Below are positions 1-6,519 of a stretch of 9,863 bases of DNA, piece by piece (positions within the stretch are counted from its first letter, which is position 1; each line of letters starts with the position of its first letter). Where the stretch lies: NCBI GenBank assembly GCA_905209135.1, contig CAJLRT010000033.1, forward strand, positions 1-9,863. The letters run 5' to 3'. The DNA comes from an uncultured Eubacteriales bacterium (GTDB taxonomy: Bacteria; Bacillota; Clostridia; Oscillospirales; UMGS1783). The notes under the pieces were generated by a model that worked only from the letters and a program-made list of their open reading frames with translations, had not been told where the DNA came from and ran no database searches. Position numbers and translations under genes: made by a program.

Positions 1-2
1 CT

Positions 3-197
3 GTAACGGCGGGCTGCGGCGTTCGCGCCGCATGCGGAGCAATCCGCAAGGGAATATGGTGAAAGTCCATAACAGCTCACATTTACTGTAAGCGGCTACG
101 AAATCCGAAAATCCACTGGCGGCGTGCGAGAGCGCGGCCGGGAAGGGCGGACGTAGGCTCGAAGCCGTGAAGTCAGGATATCTGCCCGCCGCGGTAC
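3..197 (+). promoter_or_regulatory. Cobalamin (AdoCbl-type) riboswitch aptamer
   Basis: This RNA element senses a cobalamin coenzyme and normally lowers expression of downstream B12 uptake genes when the vitamin is plentiful. The conserved core appears in the right order: GGGAAT (50-55), GGTGAAAGTCC (58-68), ACTGTA (85-90), CCACTGG (113-119), GGGAAGGG (140-147) and the B12-box end AGTCAGGATATCTGCC (171-186). The closing P1 helix can be read directly: CGGCGGGC at 7-14 pairs with GCCCGCCG at 184-191. The promoter must lie upstream of the window. The surface and ECF transport genes follow immediately, which is the main evidence that their substrate is a corrinoid. Confidence is high because the core elements match the family closely. 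Confidence 0.95.
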
Positions 198-300
198 ACG
201 TTTATCTTTCGGTGAGGAACGATAACGCACGGACGCCCGCGGGCGTCCTATGCCGCTTCGCTTCCGAACGGACGCGGAGCATTTTTTTGTTTGGAGGAAT
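198..300 (+). promoter_or_regulatory. Riboswitch expression platform with competing hairpins
   Basis: The leader between the aptamer and the first gene holds a self-complementary hairpin at 231-248 (GGACGC...GCGTCC). The segment GCGTCC at 243-248 can instead pair with GGACGC at 270-275, just before a seven-T run at 282-288. The two pairings exclude each other, as expected for a riboswitch switch. The T-run lies directly upstream of the ribosome site GGAGG (293-297). The downstream stem is only six base pairs and is separated from the T-run by six bases, so whether this is a transcription terminator or a translation control device cannot be settled by eye. Confidence 0.55.
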
Positions 301-306
301 GTAAAC

Positions 307-2319
307 ATGGTTAGGACAGCATGCAAACGGATTCTGGCCGTCGCCTGTACTCTCGCGCTGGCAGCCGGCATCGCGCTGATCCCTGTTGCGGCAAAAACCC
401 CGGCTCTGGATGCGAAAGAGCAGGCGCAGGCGACTGCGGCCAGCCTTGCCGCCGCCATCCGGGACGACGTGAGCTACAAGGACGGGCGCAGCGTATATCT
501 GATCCTGCGCGCGGGCGTGCAGGATGAAACCCTGATCCAGAACTATAAGACAAGCCTGCTTGCGGGCCTCGCCGCGGACGGCGACGCGGGCAAGCTTGTG
601 GACGAATCCGGGTACGACCCGACGGCGGACGTGCTCGCATACCACGCGTATGCGGCGGGCGTCTATACGCTGCTGGGCGAGGACCCGAAGGACGTGGGCG
701 GCCACGACCAGCTCGCCCTGCTGTTTGAGGAAACGGACAGCGCCGTCCTGCTCGCGGAAAACCCCTATCACTTTTTCATCTATCTCCAGCTTGCCGGGTA
801 TGCCGGAAAGACCGCGGCGGCCGATAGCCTTGTCGGGAAACTGACGGATTACTACGACGCGGATGCGGGCGTGTTCAGCTTCTGGGGCGACCCGTCCTGG
901 GCGTCGGTGGACGACGTGGGCAACGCCGTGGCGGCGCTGGCGCCGTACTATGACCGCGCCGAGGTGAAAGCGGCGGTCGACGGCGCGCTCGCCTGGCTCG
1001 CTGCGAAAAAGACGGATACCGGCTATATGGGCTTTGACGCGCCCGCGTCCAGCTCCACCGCGCTGGCGCTGGCCGCCTATGCGCGCCTGGGCCGGCAGGC
1101 CGAGGCCGAAGCGGCGCGCGCCCTGCTTGAAAACTTTGCCGTTGCCGGCGCGCCGGGCCAGTACGGCGACGCCGTGGGCGACGACGTGCCCAGCATTTCG
1201 TTCGGCATGCCGGACGCGCTGTTCGGCCTGATCTGCTATGCGGACTACCAGTATACGCTCCCCGCCGCCGCCGTGACGGCGGAGCAGGCGGGCGCGGAGC
1301 TGAAAAAGACGGCGGCGAACTACGCGGCTTTCCTGGCCGACGCCGGCGTGAGCTATACCGACGGCCGCAGCATGTATCTGATTCTCGACTCCGGCGTGAA
1401 AAACGAAGCGCTCAGCGCCGCCTATCTTGACAGCCTGCGCGAGACTCTCGCCGCAAACGATGGGCGGCTGCCCAACACCGGCTTCGTCCCGTCGGAGGAC
1501 GACTGGGCCTACCAGGCCTACGCCGCGCTGGTGCTGGACAGGCTCGGGCTTGACCCGGCCGACTTTGAGGGCTGCGACCTCATATCCCATGTCGCCGAAA
1601 TGGACTGGACGGCCACGGTGACTTCCCCCTATAACTACCAGGCCCTGCTGTGGTTTGCCGAACGGTTTGCGGACAGCCTGCAGGGGACGGATATCATCGA
1701 CGCGGCCGTCGGCGCCCTGCTCTCGTATTACGACGAGGACGCGGGCGTATTCAGCTTCTGGGGCGACCCGTCCTGGGCGTCGGTGGACGACGTGGGCAAC
1801 GCCGTGGCGGCGCTCGGCCCCTACTGTGACCGCGCCGACGTAAAGGCGGCGGTCGACGGCGCGCTCGCCTGGCTGAAAAACCAGCGCCGGGACGACGGGT
1901 ATATGGGCTACGCCGGCCTGTCCTCCAGCTCCACGGCCTATGCGCTCGCATGCTATGCGAGAACCGGCGGCACGGCCGATGCATACGCCGCCTACGCTAT
2001 GCTCTCCAACTTCCGCATCGGGGACGGCGGCCTCTACGGCGCGGCGCTCGGCGATACGGAGGCCGACTACGCCTTCAGCATGCCGGACGCGCTGTTCGGC
2101 CTGCACGCGTTCTACCGGTCCATGGTCCCGGTCGATCCCGTAGAGCCGGAACCCAAGCCTGAACCCAAACCCGAACCCAAGCCCGAACCCGACCCGGAGA
2201 CCGAACCCAACCCGCCCACGGGCGATACGGGCGCGGCGGTCCTGGCCGCGCTGGCCGCAGCCGCTGTTCTTGCCGCGGCCGCTGTTACCAAAAAGAAAAG
2301 GACTGAGCGCATTGGCTGA
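307..2319 (+). CDS. Sortase-anchored alpha/alpha-toroid surface protein (transcobalamin-barrel-like)
   Basis: Predicted wall-anchored protein of 670 aa. The ATG at 307 is chosen over an in-frame ATG at 250 because GGAGG (293-297) sits correctly before it and it opens a signal peptide: MVRTACKR, then a hydrophobic stretch to about residue 30. Residues about 38-320 and 335-612 are two homologous halves with the look of helical alpha/alpha-toroid repeats (prenyltransferase/terpenoid cyclase-like fold); SY.DGRS.YLIL and GVFSFWGDPSWASVDD recur in each, about 292 residues apart. A Pro-Glu-Lys spacer (about 608-634) leads to NPPTGD (635-640), a hydrophobic segment (643-660) and KKKR, a sortase sorting signal of the clostridial NPxTG type. 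First gene after the B12 riboswitch. I see no catalytic motif, so a binding role is more likely than an enzyme. Binding of cobalamin is inferred from the riboswitch, the DUF4430 neighbour and the analogy to the barrel of intrinsic factor. Confidence 0.8.
   Translation: MVRTACKRILAVACTLALAAGIALIPVAAKTPALDAKEQAQATAASLAAAIRDDVSYKDGRSVYLILRAGVQDETLIQNYKTSLLAGLAADGDAGKLVDESGYDPTADVLAYHAYAAGVYTLLGEDPKDVGGHDQLALLFEETDSAVLLAENPYHFFIYLQLAGYAGKTAAADSLVGKLTDYYDADAGVFSFWGDPSWASVDDVGNAVAALAPYYDRAEVKAAVDGALAWLAAKKTDTGYMGFDAPASSSTALALAAYARLGRQAEAEAARALLENFAVAGAPGQYGDAVGDDVPSISFGMPDALFGLICYADYQYTLPAAAVTAEQAGAELKKTAANYAAFLADAGVSYTDGRSMYLILDSGVKNEALSAAYLDSLRETLAANDGRLPNTGFVPSEDDWAYQAYAALVLDRLGLDPADFEGCDLISHVAEMDWTATVTSPYNYQALLWFAERFADSLQGTDIIDAAVGALLSYYDEDAGVFSFWGDPSWASVDDVGNAVAALGPYCDRADVKAAVDGALAWLKNQRRDDGYMGYAGLSSSSTAYALACYARTGGTADAYAAYAMLSNFRIGDGGLYGAALGDTEADYAFSMPDALFGLHAFYRSMVPVDPVEPEPKPEPKPEPKPEPDPETEPNPPTGDTGAAVLAALAAAAVLAAAAVTKKKRTERIG
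865..998 (+). repeat. Internal duplication, copy 1
   Basis: This 134-nt segment inside the toroid gene aligns without gaps to 1741-1874. I count nine mismatches, and 874-938 (65 nt) is identical, including synonymous positions. It encodes the FWGDPSWASVDDVGNAVAAL region and the following helix. The rest of the two halves is much more diverged, which suggests recent duplication of part of the gene or gene conversion. Confidence 0.9.
1741..1874 (+). repeat. Internal duplication, copy 2
   Basis: Second copy of the 134-nt block at 865-998, exactly 876 nt downstream and in the same reading frame. The match ends where the coding for the following loop begins, so the conserved unit corresponds to a structural piece of each toroid half. 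Confidence 0.9.
2149..2190 (+). repeat. EPKP-coding 12-bp tandem repeat
   Basis: About three and a half copies of a 12-nt unit (GAACCCAAGCCT-like) encode EPKPEPKPEPKPEP. This is the stiff, charged spacer between the toroid domains and the sorting signal; such spacers carry a domain through the peptidoglycan. Confidence 0.85.
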
Positions 2320-3079
2320 TACGTTGAAACGTTTTTTTGCAGTCCTGTTGGCGCTGGCATGTCTCTGTGCCTGCGCCGCGCCCGCCGCAGGCCCCTCCGA
2401 GGGGTCTGCGGCGTCGGGCGCTTCAGATTCCGCAGTGTATTCCTCCGCCGCGTCTTCGTCCGCGGACAGTGACGCGTCCGGGGCGCTTCCGGAGGAATCG
2501 TCCGCCGCATCCGCCGCGTCGGGCGCGGCTGTATCGTCCTCCGGCGCGCAGAACTCGGGCGGCGCCCAGTCCGTCCAGGCCCCCGCTTCCTCGCAGGGCG
2601 GGGCCGCGTCCGCCTCCAAAAACGCCTCGGCCTCCGCGTCCAAAAGCCAGAGCCAGAGCGCAAGCCAGAGCAAGAGCCAGAGCAAAAGCCAGAGCGCGAG
2701 CCGGAGCGAAGCGTCCGAAATCACAGTCACCGTCACGGTGGACTGCTCCGCCGCGTTCGGCAACCTCGTCTCGGGGGACGACAGCTTCCTGCCCCAGAGC
2801 GGGATCATGCTCAGCACGTCGGTGACGGTGAAGAAGGACGCCTCCGCCTTTGAAGCGATCCAGGCCGCCTGCCAAAACAGCGGCCTCTCCCTCAACTATT
2901 CGGGCAGCCAGGCCCGCCGCAACGTCTATATCCAGGGCGTGGGCGGCCTGAGCGAAAAGGACTGCGGCGGCCAGAGCGGCTGGAAGTACAGCGTAAACGG
3001 CACGACGCCCGGCAAGGGCTGCAGCGCCTATACGCTCGGCGGCGGCGACGCCGTGCGCCTTTACTACGCCATGTCATAG
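2312..3079 (+). CDS. Lipoprotein with Ser-rich tether and DUF4430 (transcobalamin-like C-terminal) domain
   Basis: Predicted lipoprotein of 255 aa. The TTG at 2312 is preferred: it overlaps the previous stop by 8 nt, has AAAGGA about 9 nt upstream, and gives a short KRFF signal peptide with a lipobox-like LCAC (18-21), so Cys21 is the probable lipidation site (Cys17 or Cys19 are less likely). Residues about 22-135 form a Ser/Ala-rich, low-complexity tether. Residues 136-255 are a complete DUF4430 domain: an ITVTVTVDC strand, a V.KKDASAFEAI segment, YIQGVGGL, the hallmark SGWKYSVNG (222-230) and a final GGGDAVRLYY. DUF4430 is the family of the C-terminal beta domain of transcobalamin and intrinsic factor. 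Four cysteines (145, 187, 218, 237) could form disulfides. It sits between the toroid gene and ecfT, so I infer it captures corrinoid and delivers it to the ECF importer. The domain call is firm; the ligand is inferred. Confidence 0.88.
   Translation: MADTLKRFFAVLLALACLCACAAPAAGPSEGSAASGASDSAVYSSAASSSADSDASGALPEESSAASAASGAAVSSSGAQNSGGAQSVQAPASSQGGAASASKNASASASKSQSQSASQSKSQSKSQSASRSEASEITVTVTVDCSAAFGNLVSGDDSFLPQSGIMLSTSVTVKKDASAFEAIQAACQNSGLSLNYSGSQARRNVYIQGVGGLSEKDCGGQSGWKYSVNGTTPGKGCSAYTLGGGDAVRLYYAMS
2645..2707 (+). repeat. Alternating-serine (SQ/SK/SA) low-complexity repeat
   Basis: A run of AGC codons alternating with CAG, AAG/AAA, GCA/GCG or CGG encodes Ser at every second residue (112-132 of the lipoprotein). 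The short AGCCAG units make it prone to slippage, so tether length may vary between strains. Confidence 0.85.
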
Positions 3080-3092
3080 GGGAGGGAAGGGG

Positions 3093-3983
3093 ATGCGCTA
3101 CAACGACTATTTCTCCTCGCTCGGCGCGGGCGTAATCGCCCTGTATTTTCTGGGCGCCGTCGTCTTTACCGTCATCGGTCTGCATCCCGTGCTGCTGGGG
3201 CTGAGCTTTCTGAGCGCGCTCGCCTATTACGGATGTACGGCGGGGGTCGTCCGCGCACTGAAGAGCCTGGGCGCCGTCGTCCCGTTTCTGCTTTTATACT
3301 GCGTGGTAAACCCGCTGCTCAACAACCGGGGCGCCACGGAGCTGTTCCGCCTCTGGGGCCGGTCGGTCACGCTGGAATCGGTCCTGTACGGCCTGCTCTC
3401 CTCGCTGATGCTGCTGTGCGTTCTGCTGTGGTTCGGCTGCATGCAGCAGAGCCTGGACAGCGACCGCCTGACCGGCCTGCTCTCCGGCGTTCTGCCGGTC
3501 ATCGGCCTGATGCTCGGCCTGATTCTGCGCTTTATTCCCTACCTGCGCTCCCTGATGACCGACCTGACCGAGACCCAGCGCACCCTGGGCGTGTCGGCGG
3601 GCCGGGGCGGCCTGCGCCGGCGTATGCGCACCGGCGGCGTCCTGCTCAGCGCGGCGCTGTCGCTGAGCCTGGAGGAGACGCTGGACACCGCGGTGTCGAT
3701 GCGTGCGCGCGGGTTTGAGCTGCGCGGCAGACGGCGCGCGCCGCTGCGCTTTCAGCGCATGGGCGCAGGCGCGTGCGCGGCGGTCCTGGCCTGCGCGGCG
3801 GGCGTGACCGCCGCCTTTGCATTTGGCCTGCTGCGTTTTTCCAGTATGCCGACCTTGTCGCGCGTGTCCTTTTCGCCCCTGCATATTCTGGCATACGCGC
3901 TGTGCGGCCTGTATTTCAATATACCGCTTCTGTACAATGCGGTGGAGGACGCCCGATGGAAATATTCACAGTCAAAGATCTGA
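3093..3983 (+). CDS. ecfT: ECF transporter transmembrane protein EcfT
   Basis: EcfT is the membrane scaffold of an energy-coupling factor importer, linking the two ATPases to the substrate-binding S component. This 296-aa protein has several hydrophobic segments (about 10-50, 57-77, 97-117, 130-150, 226-247, 262-282) and a long amphipathic cytoplasmic stretch between about 150 and 215. That stretch holds the family signature Ala-Arg-Gly in SMRARGFELRGRRR (ARG at 205-207). The first signature expected about 40 residues earlier appears as QRTLG (162-166), so Ala-Arg-Gly is replaced there by Thr-Leu-Gly. The start has a purine-rich GGGGAGGGAAGGGG immediately upstream, 13 nt after the lipoprotein stop. 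The 3' end overlaps the ATPase gene by 28 nt, implying translational coupling. The family call is solid; the substrate comes only from context. Confidence 0.9.
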   Translation: MRYNDYFSSLGAGVIALYFLGAVVFTVIGLHPVLLGLSFLSALAYYGCTAGVVRALKSLGAVVPFLLLYCVVNPLLNNRGATELFRLWGRSVTLESVLYGLLSSLMLLCVLLWFGCMQQSLDSDRLTGLLSGVLPVIGLMLGLILRFIPYLRSLMTDLTETQRTLGVSAGRGGLRRRMRTGGVLLSAALSLSLEETLDTAVSMRARGFELRGRRRAPLRFQRMGAGACAAVLACAAGVTAAFAFGLLRFSSMPTLSRVSFSPLHILAYALCGLYFNIPLLYNAVEDARWKYSQSKI

Positions 3984-5584
3984 GCTTTACCTACGCCGGC
4001 GCGCAGCGGCCGACGCTTCGCGGCGTATCGCTCCGCGTGTCGCCGGGCGAGTTCGTCCTGCTGGCCGGGCCGACCGGCTGCGGGAAGACGACGCTGCTGC
4101 GCCTGCTCAAGCACAGCGTCGCCCCGGTGGGAGAACGGGCGGGGGATATCCTGTTCTGCGGAAAGGACGTGCGCGGCCTTGGCGCGCGGGAGCTTGTCAG
4201 TGAAATCGGCTTTGTGTTCCAGAACCCGGATACGCAGATCGTGTGCAAAACCGCGTATGCCGAACTGCACTACGGCGCGGAGAATATCGGCCTGTCCGCG
4301 GCGCAGACGTCGCGGGCCATTGCCGAAGTGGCCTGCTACTTCGGCATGGGCGACCTGCTCGACCGCAACGTGGCGAGCCTTTCCGGCGGCCAGAAACAGC
4401 TTCTGAACCTGGCCGCAGCCCTGATCCTCCGGCCAAAGGTCCTGATTCTGGACGAGCCCACGGCCCAGATCGACCCGGTGTACGCGGCCGAATTTCTCGC
4501 CGTGCTGCGCCGGATCAATCAGGAGACGGGCATGGCGGTCCTCCTGTCCGAGCAGACGCTGGAGGAGGCGTTTCCCATAGCCGACCGCGTGCTCGTCATG
4601 GAGGACGGCCGCGTCGCGGACGACGGGCCTGCCCGTGCGGTCGCGTCGCGCCTGCTGAAATCGGACGCGCCTGTGGCGGCCGCCCTGCCCGCGCCCGTGC
4701 GCCTGTACGGCGCGCTCGGCGGCGGGGAGGAACCGGTCCCGCTCACAATCAAGCAGGCCCGCACCATGCTCGCGGCCCGGCCCGGCGCCGCGTCCGTCTC
4801 CGCGCCTGCGCCGGCACAGCCCGGCCGTCCGGCCGTGGAGGTCAGGCACGTCCGCTTCCGCTACGACCGCAGCGCGTCGGATATCCTGCGCGACGCGAGC
4901 CTGCGCGCAAACTACGGCGAGCTGCTCGCTCTGCACGGCGCGAACGGCGCGGGCAAGACCACCCTGCTGCGGCTGCTCAGCGGCCGCTATCGCCCGTGGC
5001 ACGGCAGCGTCCGGTATGAGAACCGGGACGCGGCGAAGGTCTACCTGCCGCAGAACCCGCGCCTGAGCTTTCTGAAAGACACCCTGGCCGAGGACGTCGC
5101 CTTCCTGCTCGAGCAGGCCGGACTTCCGTCCGGCCGCGCGGACGAGCTGATGCGGCGCTTCCCGTTTTTTGCCCGCCTCGGCCCGCTGATGCGCAGCAAC
5201 CCGCTGGACCTCTCCGGCGGCCAGCAGCAGATGGCGGCTTTGTTCAAGGCCATGCTCGCCGAGCCGGACGTCCTGCTGCTCGACGAGCCGACCAAGGGCC
5301 TGGACGCGCGGCTGAAAAACGAGCTTGCCGCGCTGCTGGGCACGCTCAAGAGCGCCGGCGTGTGCATGATTATGGCCTCGCACGACGTGGAGTTCGCCGC
5401 CGCCGTGGCCGACCGCTGCGCCATGCTGTTTTCCGGCGTCATCGTCCAGGACGACGCGCCCTACGACTTTTTCGTATCCAACCGCTTCTATACGACCGGC
5501 CTCTGCAAAATAACAAACGGCATACTCGAACAGCCCGCCGTCCGGTTTTCCGACCTGGCGGCCAACAGGGAGGCATATGTATGA
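3956..5584 (+). CDS. ecfA: ECF transporter double ATPase (EcfA-EcfA' fusion)
   Basis: Two ABC ATPase domains fused in one 542-aa chain, supplying both energy-coupling subunits. NBD1 (about 3-235): Walker A GPTGCGKT (38-45), Q-loop Gln89, signature LSGGQ (142-146), Walker B VLILDEP (162-168). NBD2 (about 293-510): Walker A GANGAGKT (328-335), Gln366, LSGGQ (419-423), VLLLDEP (439-445) and switch His476 in ASHD. In NBD1 the expected switch histidine is Gln200 (LLSEQTLEE), so the ATP sites are not equivalent. A Pro/Ala-rich linker (about 236-292) joins the domains. The ATG at 3956 follows GGTGGAGG and lies inside the end of ecfT; the stop overlaps the next ATG as ATGA. Fused double ATPases are typical of dedicated (group I) ECF systems, so this cassette probably serves one S component. 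Confidence 0.93.
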   Translation: MEIFTVKDLSFTYAGAQRPTLRGVSLRVSPGEFVLLAGPTGCGKTTLLRLLKHSVAPVGERAGDILFCGKDVRGLGARELVSEIGFVFQNPDTQIVCKTAYAELHYGAENIGLSAAQTSRAIAEVACYFGMGDLLDRNVASLSGGQKQLLNLAAALILRPKVLILDEPTAQIDPVYAAEFLAVLRRINQETGMAVLLSEQTLEEAFPIADRVLVMEDGRVADDGPARAVASRLLKSDAPVAAALPAPVRLYGALGGGEEPVPLTIKQARTMLAARPGAASVSAPAPAQPGRPAVEVRHVRFRYDRSASDILRDASLRANYGELLALHGANGAGKTTLLRLLSGRYRPWHGSVRYENRDAAKVYLPQNPRLSFLKDTLAEDVAFLLEQAGLPSGRADELMRRFPFFARLGPLMRSNPLDLSGGQQQMAALFKAMLAEPDVLLLDEPTKGLDARLKNELAALLGTLKSAGVCMIMASHDVEFAAAVADRCAMLFSGVIVQDDAPYDFFVSNRFYTTGLCKITNGILEQPAVRFSDLAANREAYV

Positions 5585-6270
5585 GACGCGCCTGCTTTTA
5601 TATTTCCGTAGCGGCCATGGTCGCCCTCGCGGTCTGGCTCACTTTCACGGGCCGGCTGCAGAACTACCTGCTCGTAAGCTGGGCCGTCGCGCTGGCGGCG
5701 CTCGCGCTGTTTTTCACGCAGTATGAACGCCGCCGCCCGGCGCTGCAGGACGTCATGCCCATCGTGATCGTCGTCTGCGTCGCGTCGCTCGGGCGGGCGC
5801 TGTTCAACTTTATTCCGCAGATGCAGCCCGTGACGGCCCTTGTCATGATTATGGGCGTGTGCAGCGGTCCTCCCGCCGGGTTTATGACCGGCGCGCTCAG
5901 CGCGCTCGTCTCCAATATGCTGCTCGGCCAGGGCCCGTGGACGGTGTGGCAGATGCTCGCCTGGGGCCTGATCGGCCTGTTCGCAGGCTTTCTGGGCCGG
6001 ACGCGCGCATTCCGGAACCGCTGGGCGCTGGCCGGCATTTCAGTGCTCGCCGGCGCGTTTTACAGCCTTGTCGTCGATATCTGGACCGTCGCGTCGCTCG
6101 GCAGCGGGATGGCGCCCGGCGCGGTGCTCGCCGTGTTTGCAACCGGGCTGCTGTTCAGCATCCCGCACATGGCCGGGAACTTCGTGTTCATCCTTCTGCT
6201 GTACAGGCCCATTGCCAAAAAGCTGGACCGCGTCGGCAGAAAATACGGCATCCTGCTCCAGAAGTATTAG
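5581..6270 (+). CDS. ECF transporter S component, predicted corrinoid-specific
   Basis: Integral membrane protein of 229 aa that should bind the vitamin and dock on EcfT. Hydrophobic segments lie at about 5-22, 28-46, 58-78, 84-112, 124-138, 148-170, 180-195 and 198-209. The first two precede the usual six-helix S-component core. The core carries a GPWTVWQMLAWG motif (118-129), seen in unassigned ECF S components. The ATG overlaps the ATPase stop (ATGA), with AGGGAGG just upstream, so this is the last gene of the cassette. Cobalamin or another corrinoid as substrate is inferred from the riboswitch and the DUF4430 partner. I do not recognise it as CbrT, BioY, ThiT or another named family by eye. 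A Lys/Arg-rich tail (KKLDRVGRKYG) faces the cytoplasm. Confidence 0.85.
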   Translation: MRRACFYISVAAMVALAVWLTFTGRLQNYLLVSWAVALAALALFFTQYERRRPALQDVMPIVIVVCVASLGRALFNFIPQMQPVTALVMIMGVCSGPPAGFMTGALSALVSNMLLGQGPWTVWQMLAWGLIGLFAGFLGRTRAFRNRWALAGISVLAGAFYSLVVDIWTVASLGSGMAPGAVLAVFATGLLFSIPHMAGNFVFILLLYRPIAKKLDRVGRKYGILLQKY

Positions 6271-6387
6271 ATTCTGTGCGCGCCTGCACCGCCCTGCGCT
6301 TGCGGATACCGCCTGAAACAGCATGGGGAAAGGCGTTTCCGTCCGCATGCGTGCCGCCCGCTTACGCATATTCCGCCCGCCATATGA

Positions 6388-6420
6388 GCGCGGCCTGTCC
6401 CGGACAGGCCGCGCTTTTTT
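6388..6420 (+). terminator. Rho-independent terminator of the B12 operon
   Basis: A GC-rich perfect inverted repeat, GCGCGGCCTGTCC (6388-6400) and GGACAGGCCGCGC (6402-6414), is followed at once by six Ts (6415-6420). It lies 118 nt after the S-component stop and before the sigma-factor promoter. The 117 nt between stop and hairpin (6271-6387) hold no gene I can support. Confidence 0.95.
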
Positions 6421-6450
6421 CCGCTTTTCGCAAAAAAATTTATTTTCAGC

Positions 6451-6481
6451 GAACAGCCGCCTGCATTTTGGCGTCTATAAT
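6451..6481 (+). promoter_or_regulatory. Promoter of the sigma/anti-sigma operon (ECF-type element plus TATAAT)
   Basis: GAAC at 6451-6454 and CGTC at 6472-6475 are 17 nt apart, the layout of ECF-sigma promoters (for example sigma-M type AAC-N16/17-CGTC). A perfect TATAAT (6476-6481) overlaps the end of the -10 element, but no good TTGACA lies 17 nt upstream of it. A start near 6488 would leave a leader of about 30 nt before the TTG start codon. Autoregulation by the downstream sigma factor is plausible. Confidence 0.55.
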
Positions 6482-6519
6482 AGGTGAAAAGGCTTTTTCA
6501 ACGAGAGGGCGTTATTGAA

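Noticed and set aside
250..306. ATG at 250 as the start of the toroid protein
   Set aside because: It lacks a ribosome site, lies inside the riboswitch expression platform, and would place 19 charged and aromatic residues before a clear signal peptide. ATG 307 has GGAGG at proper distance.
202..2895. An open frame of about 897 codons on the minus strand opposite the toroid and lipoprotein genes
   Set aside because: It is a by-product of the strong GC bias at third codon positions. It has no ribosome site, a low-complexity Arg/Ala/Gly-rich product and no recognisable domain, and it crosses the riboswitch-led operon antisense.
3752..5383. A 543-codon minus-strand open frame opposite the ECF ATPase gene
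   Set aside because: The plus strand encodes a complete double ATPase with all motifs. The antisense product is Arg/Gln/His-rich, as expected for a shadow frame.
6484..6519. GTG at 6484 as the start of the sigma factor
   Set aside because: It lies just three bases after the -10 box, so it would be at or before the transcript start, and no ribosome site precedes it. TTG 6520 gives the usual family N-terminus.
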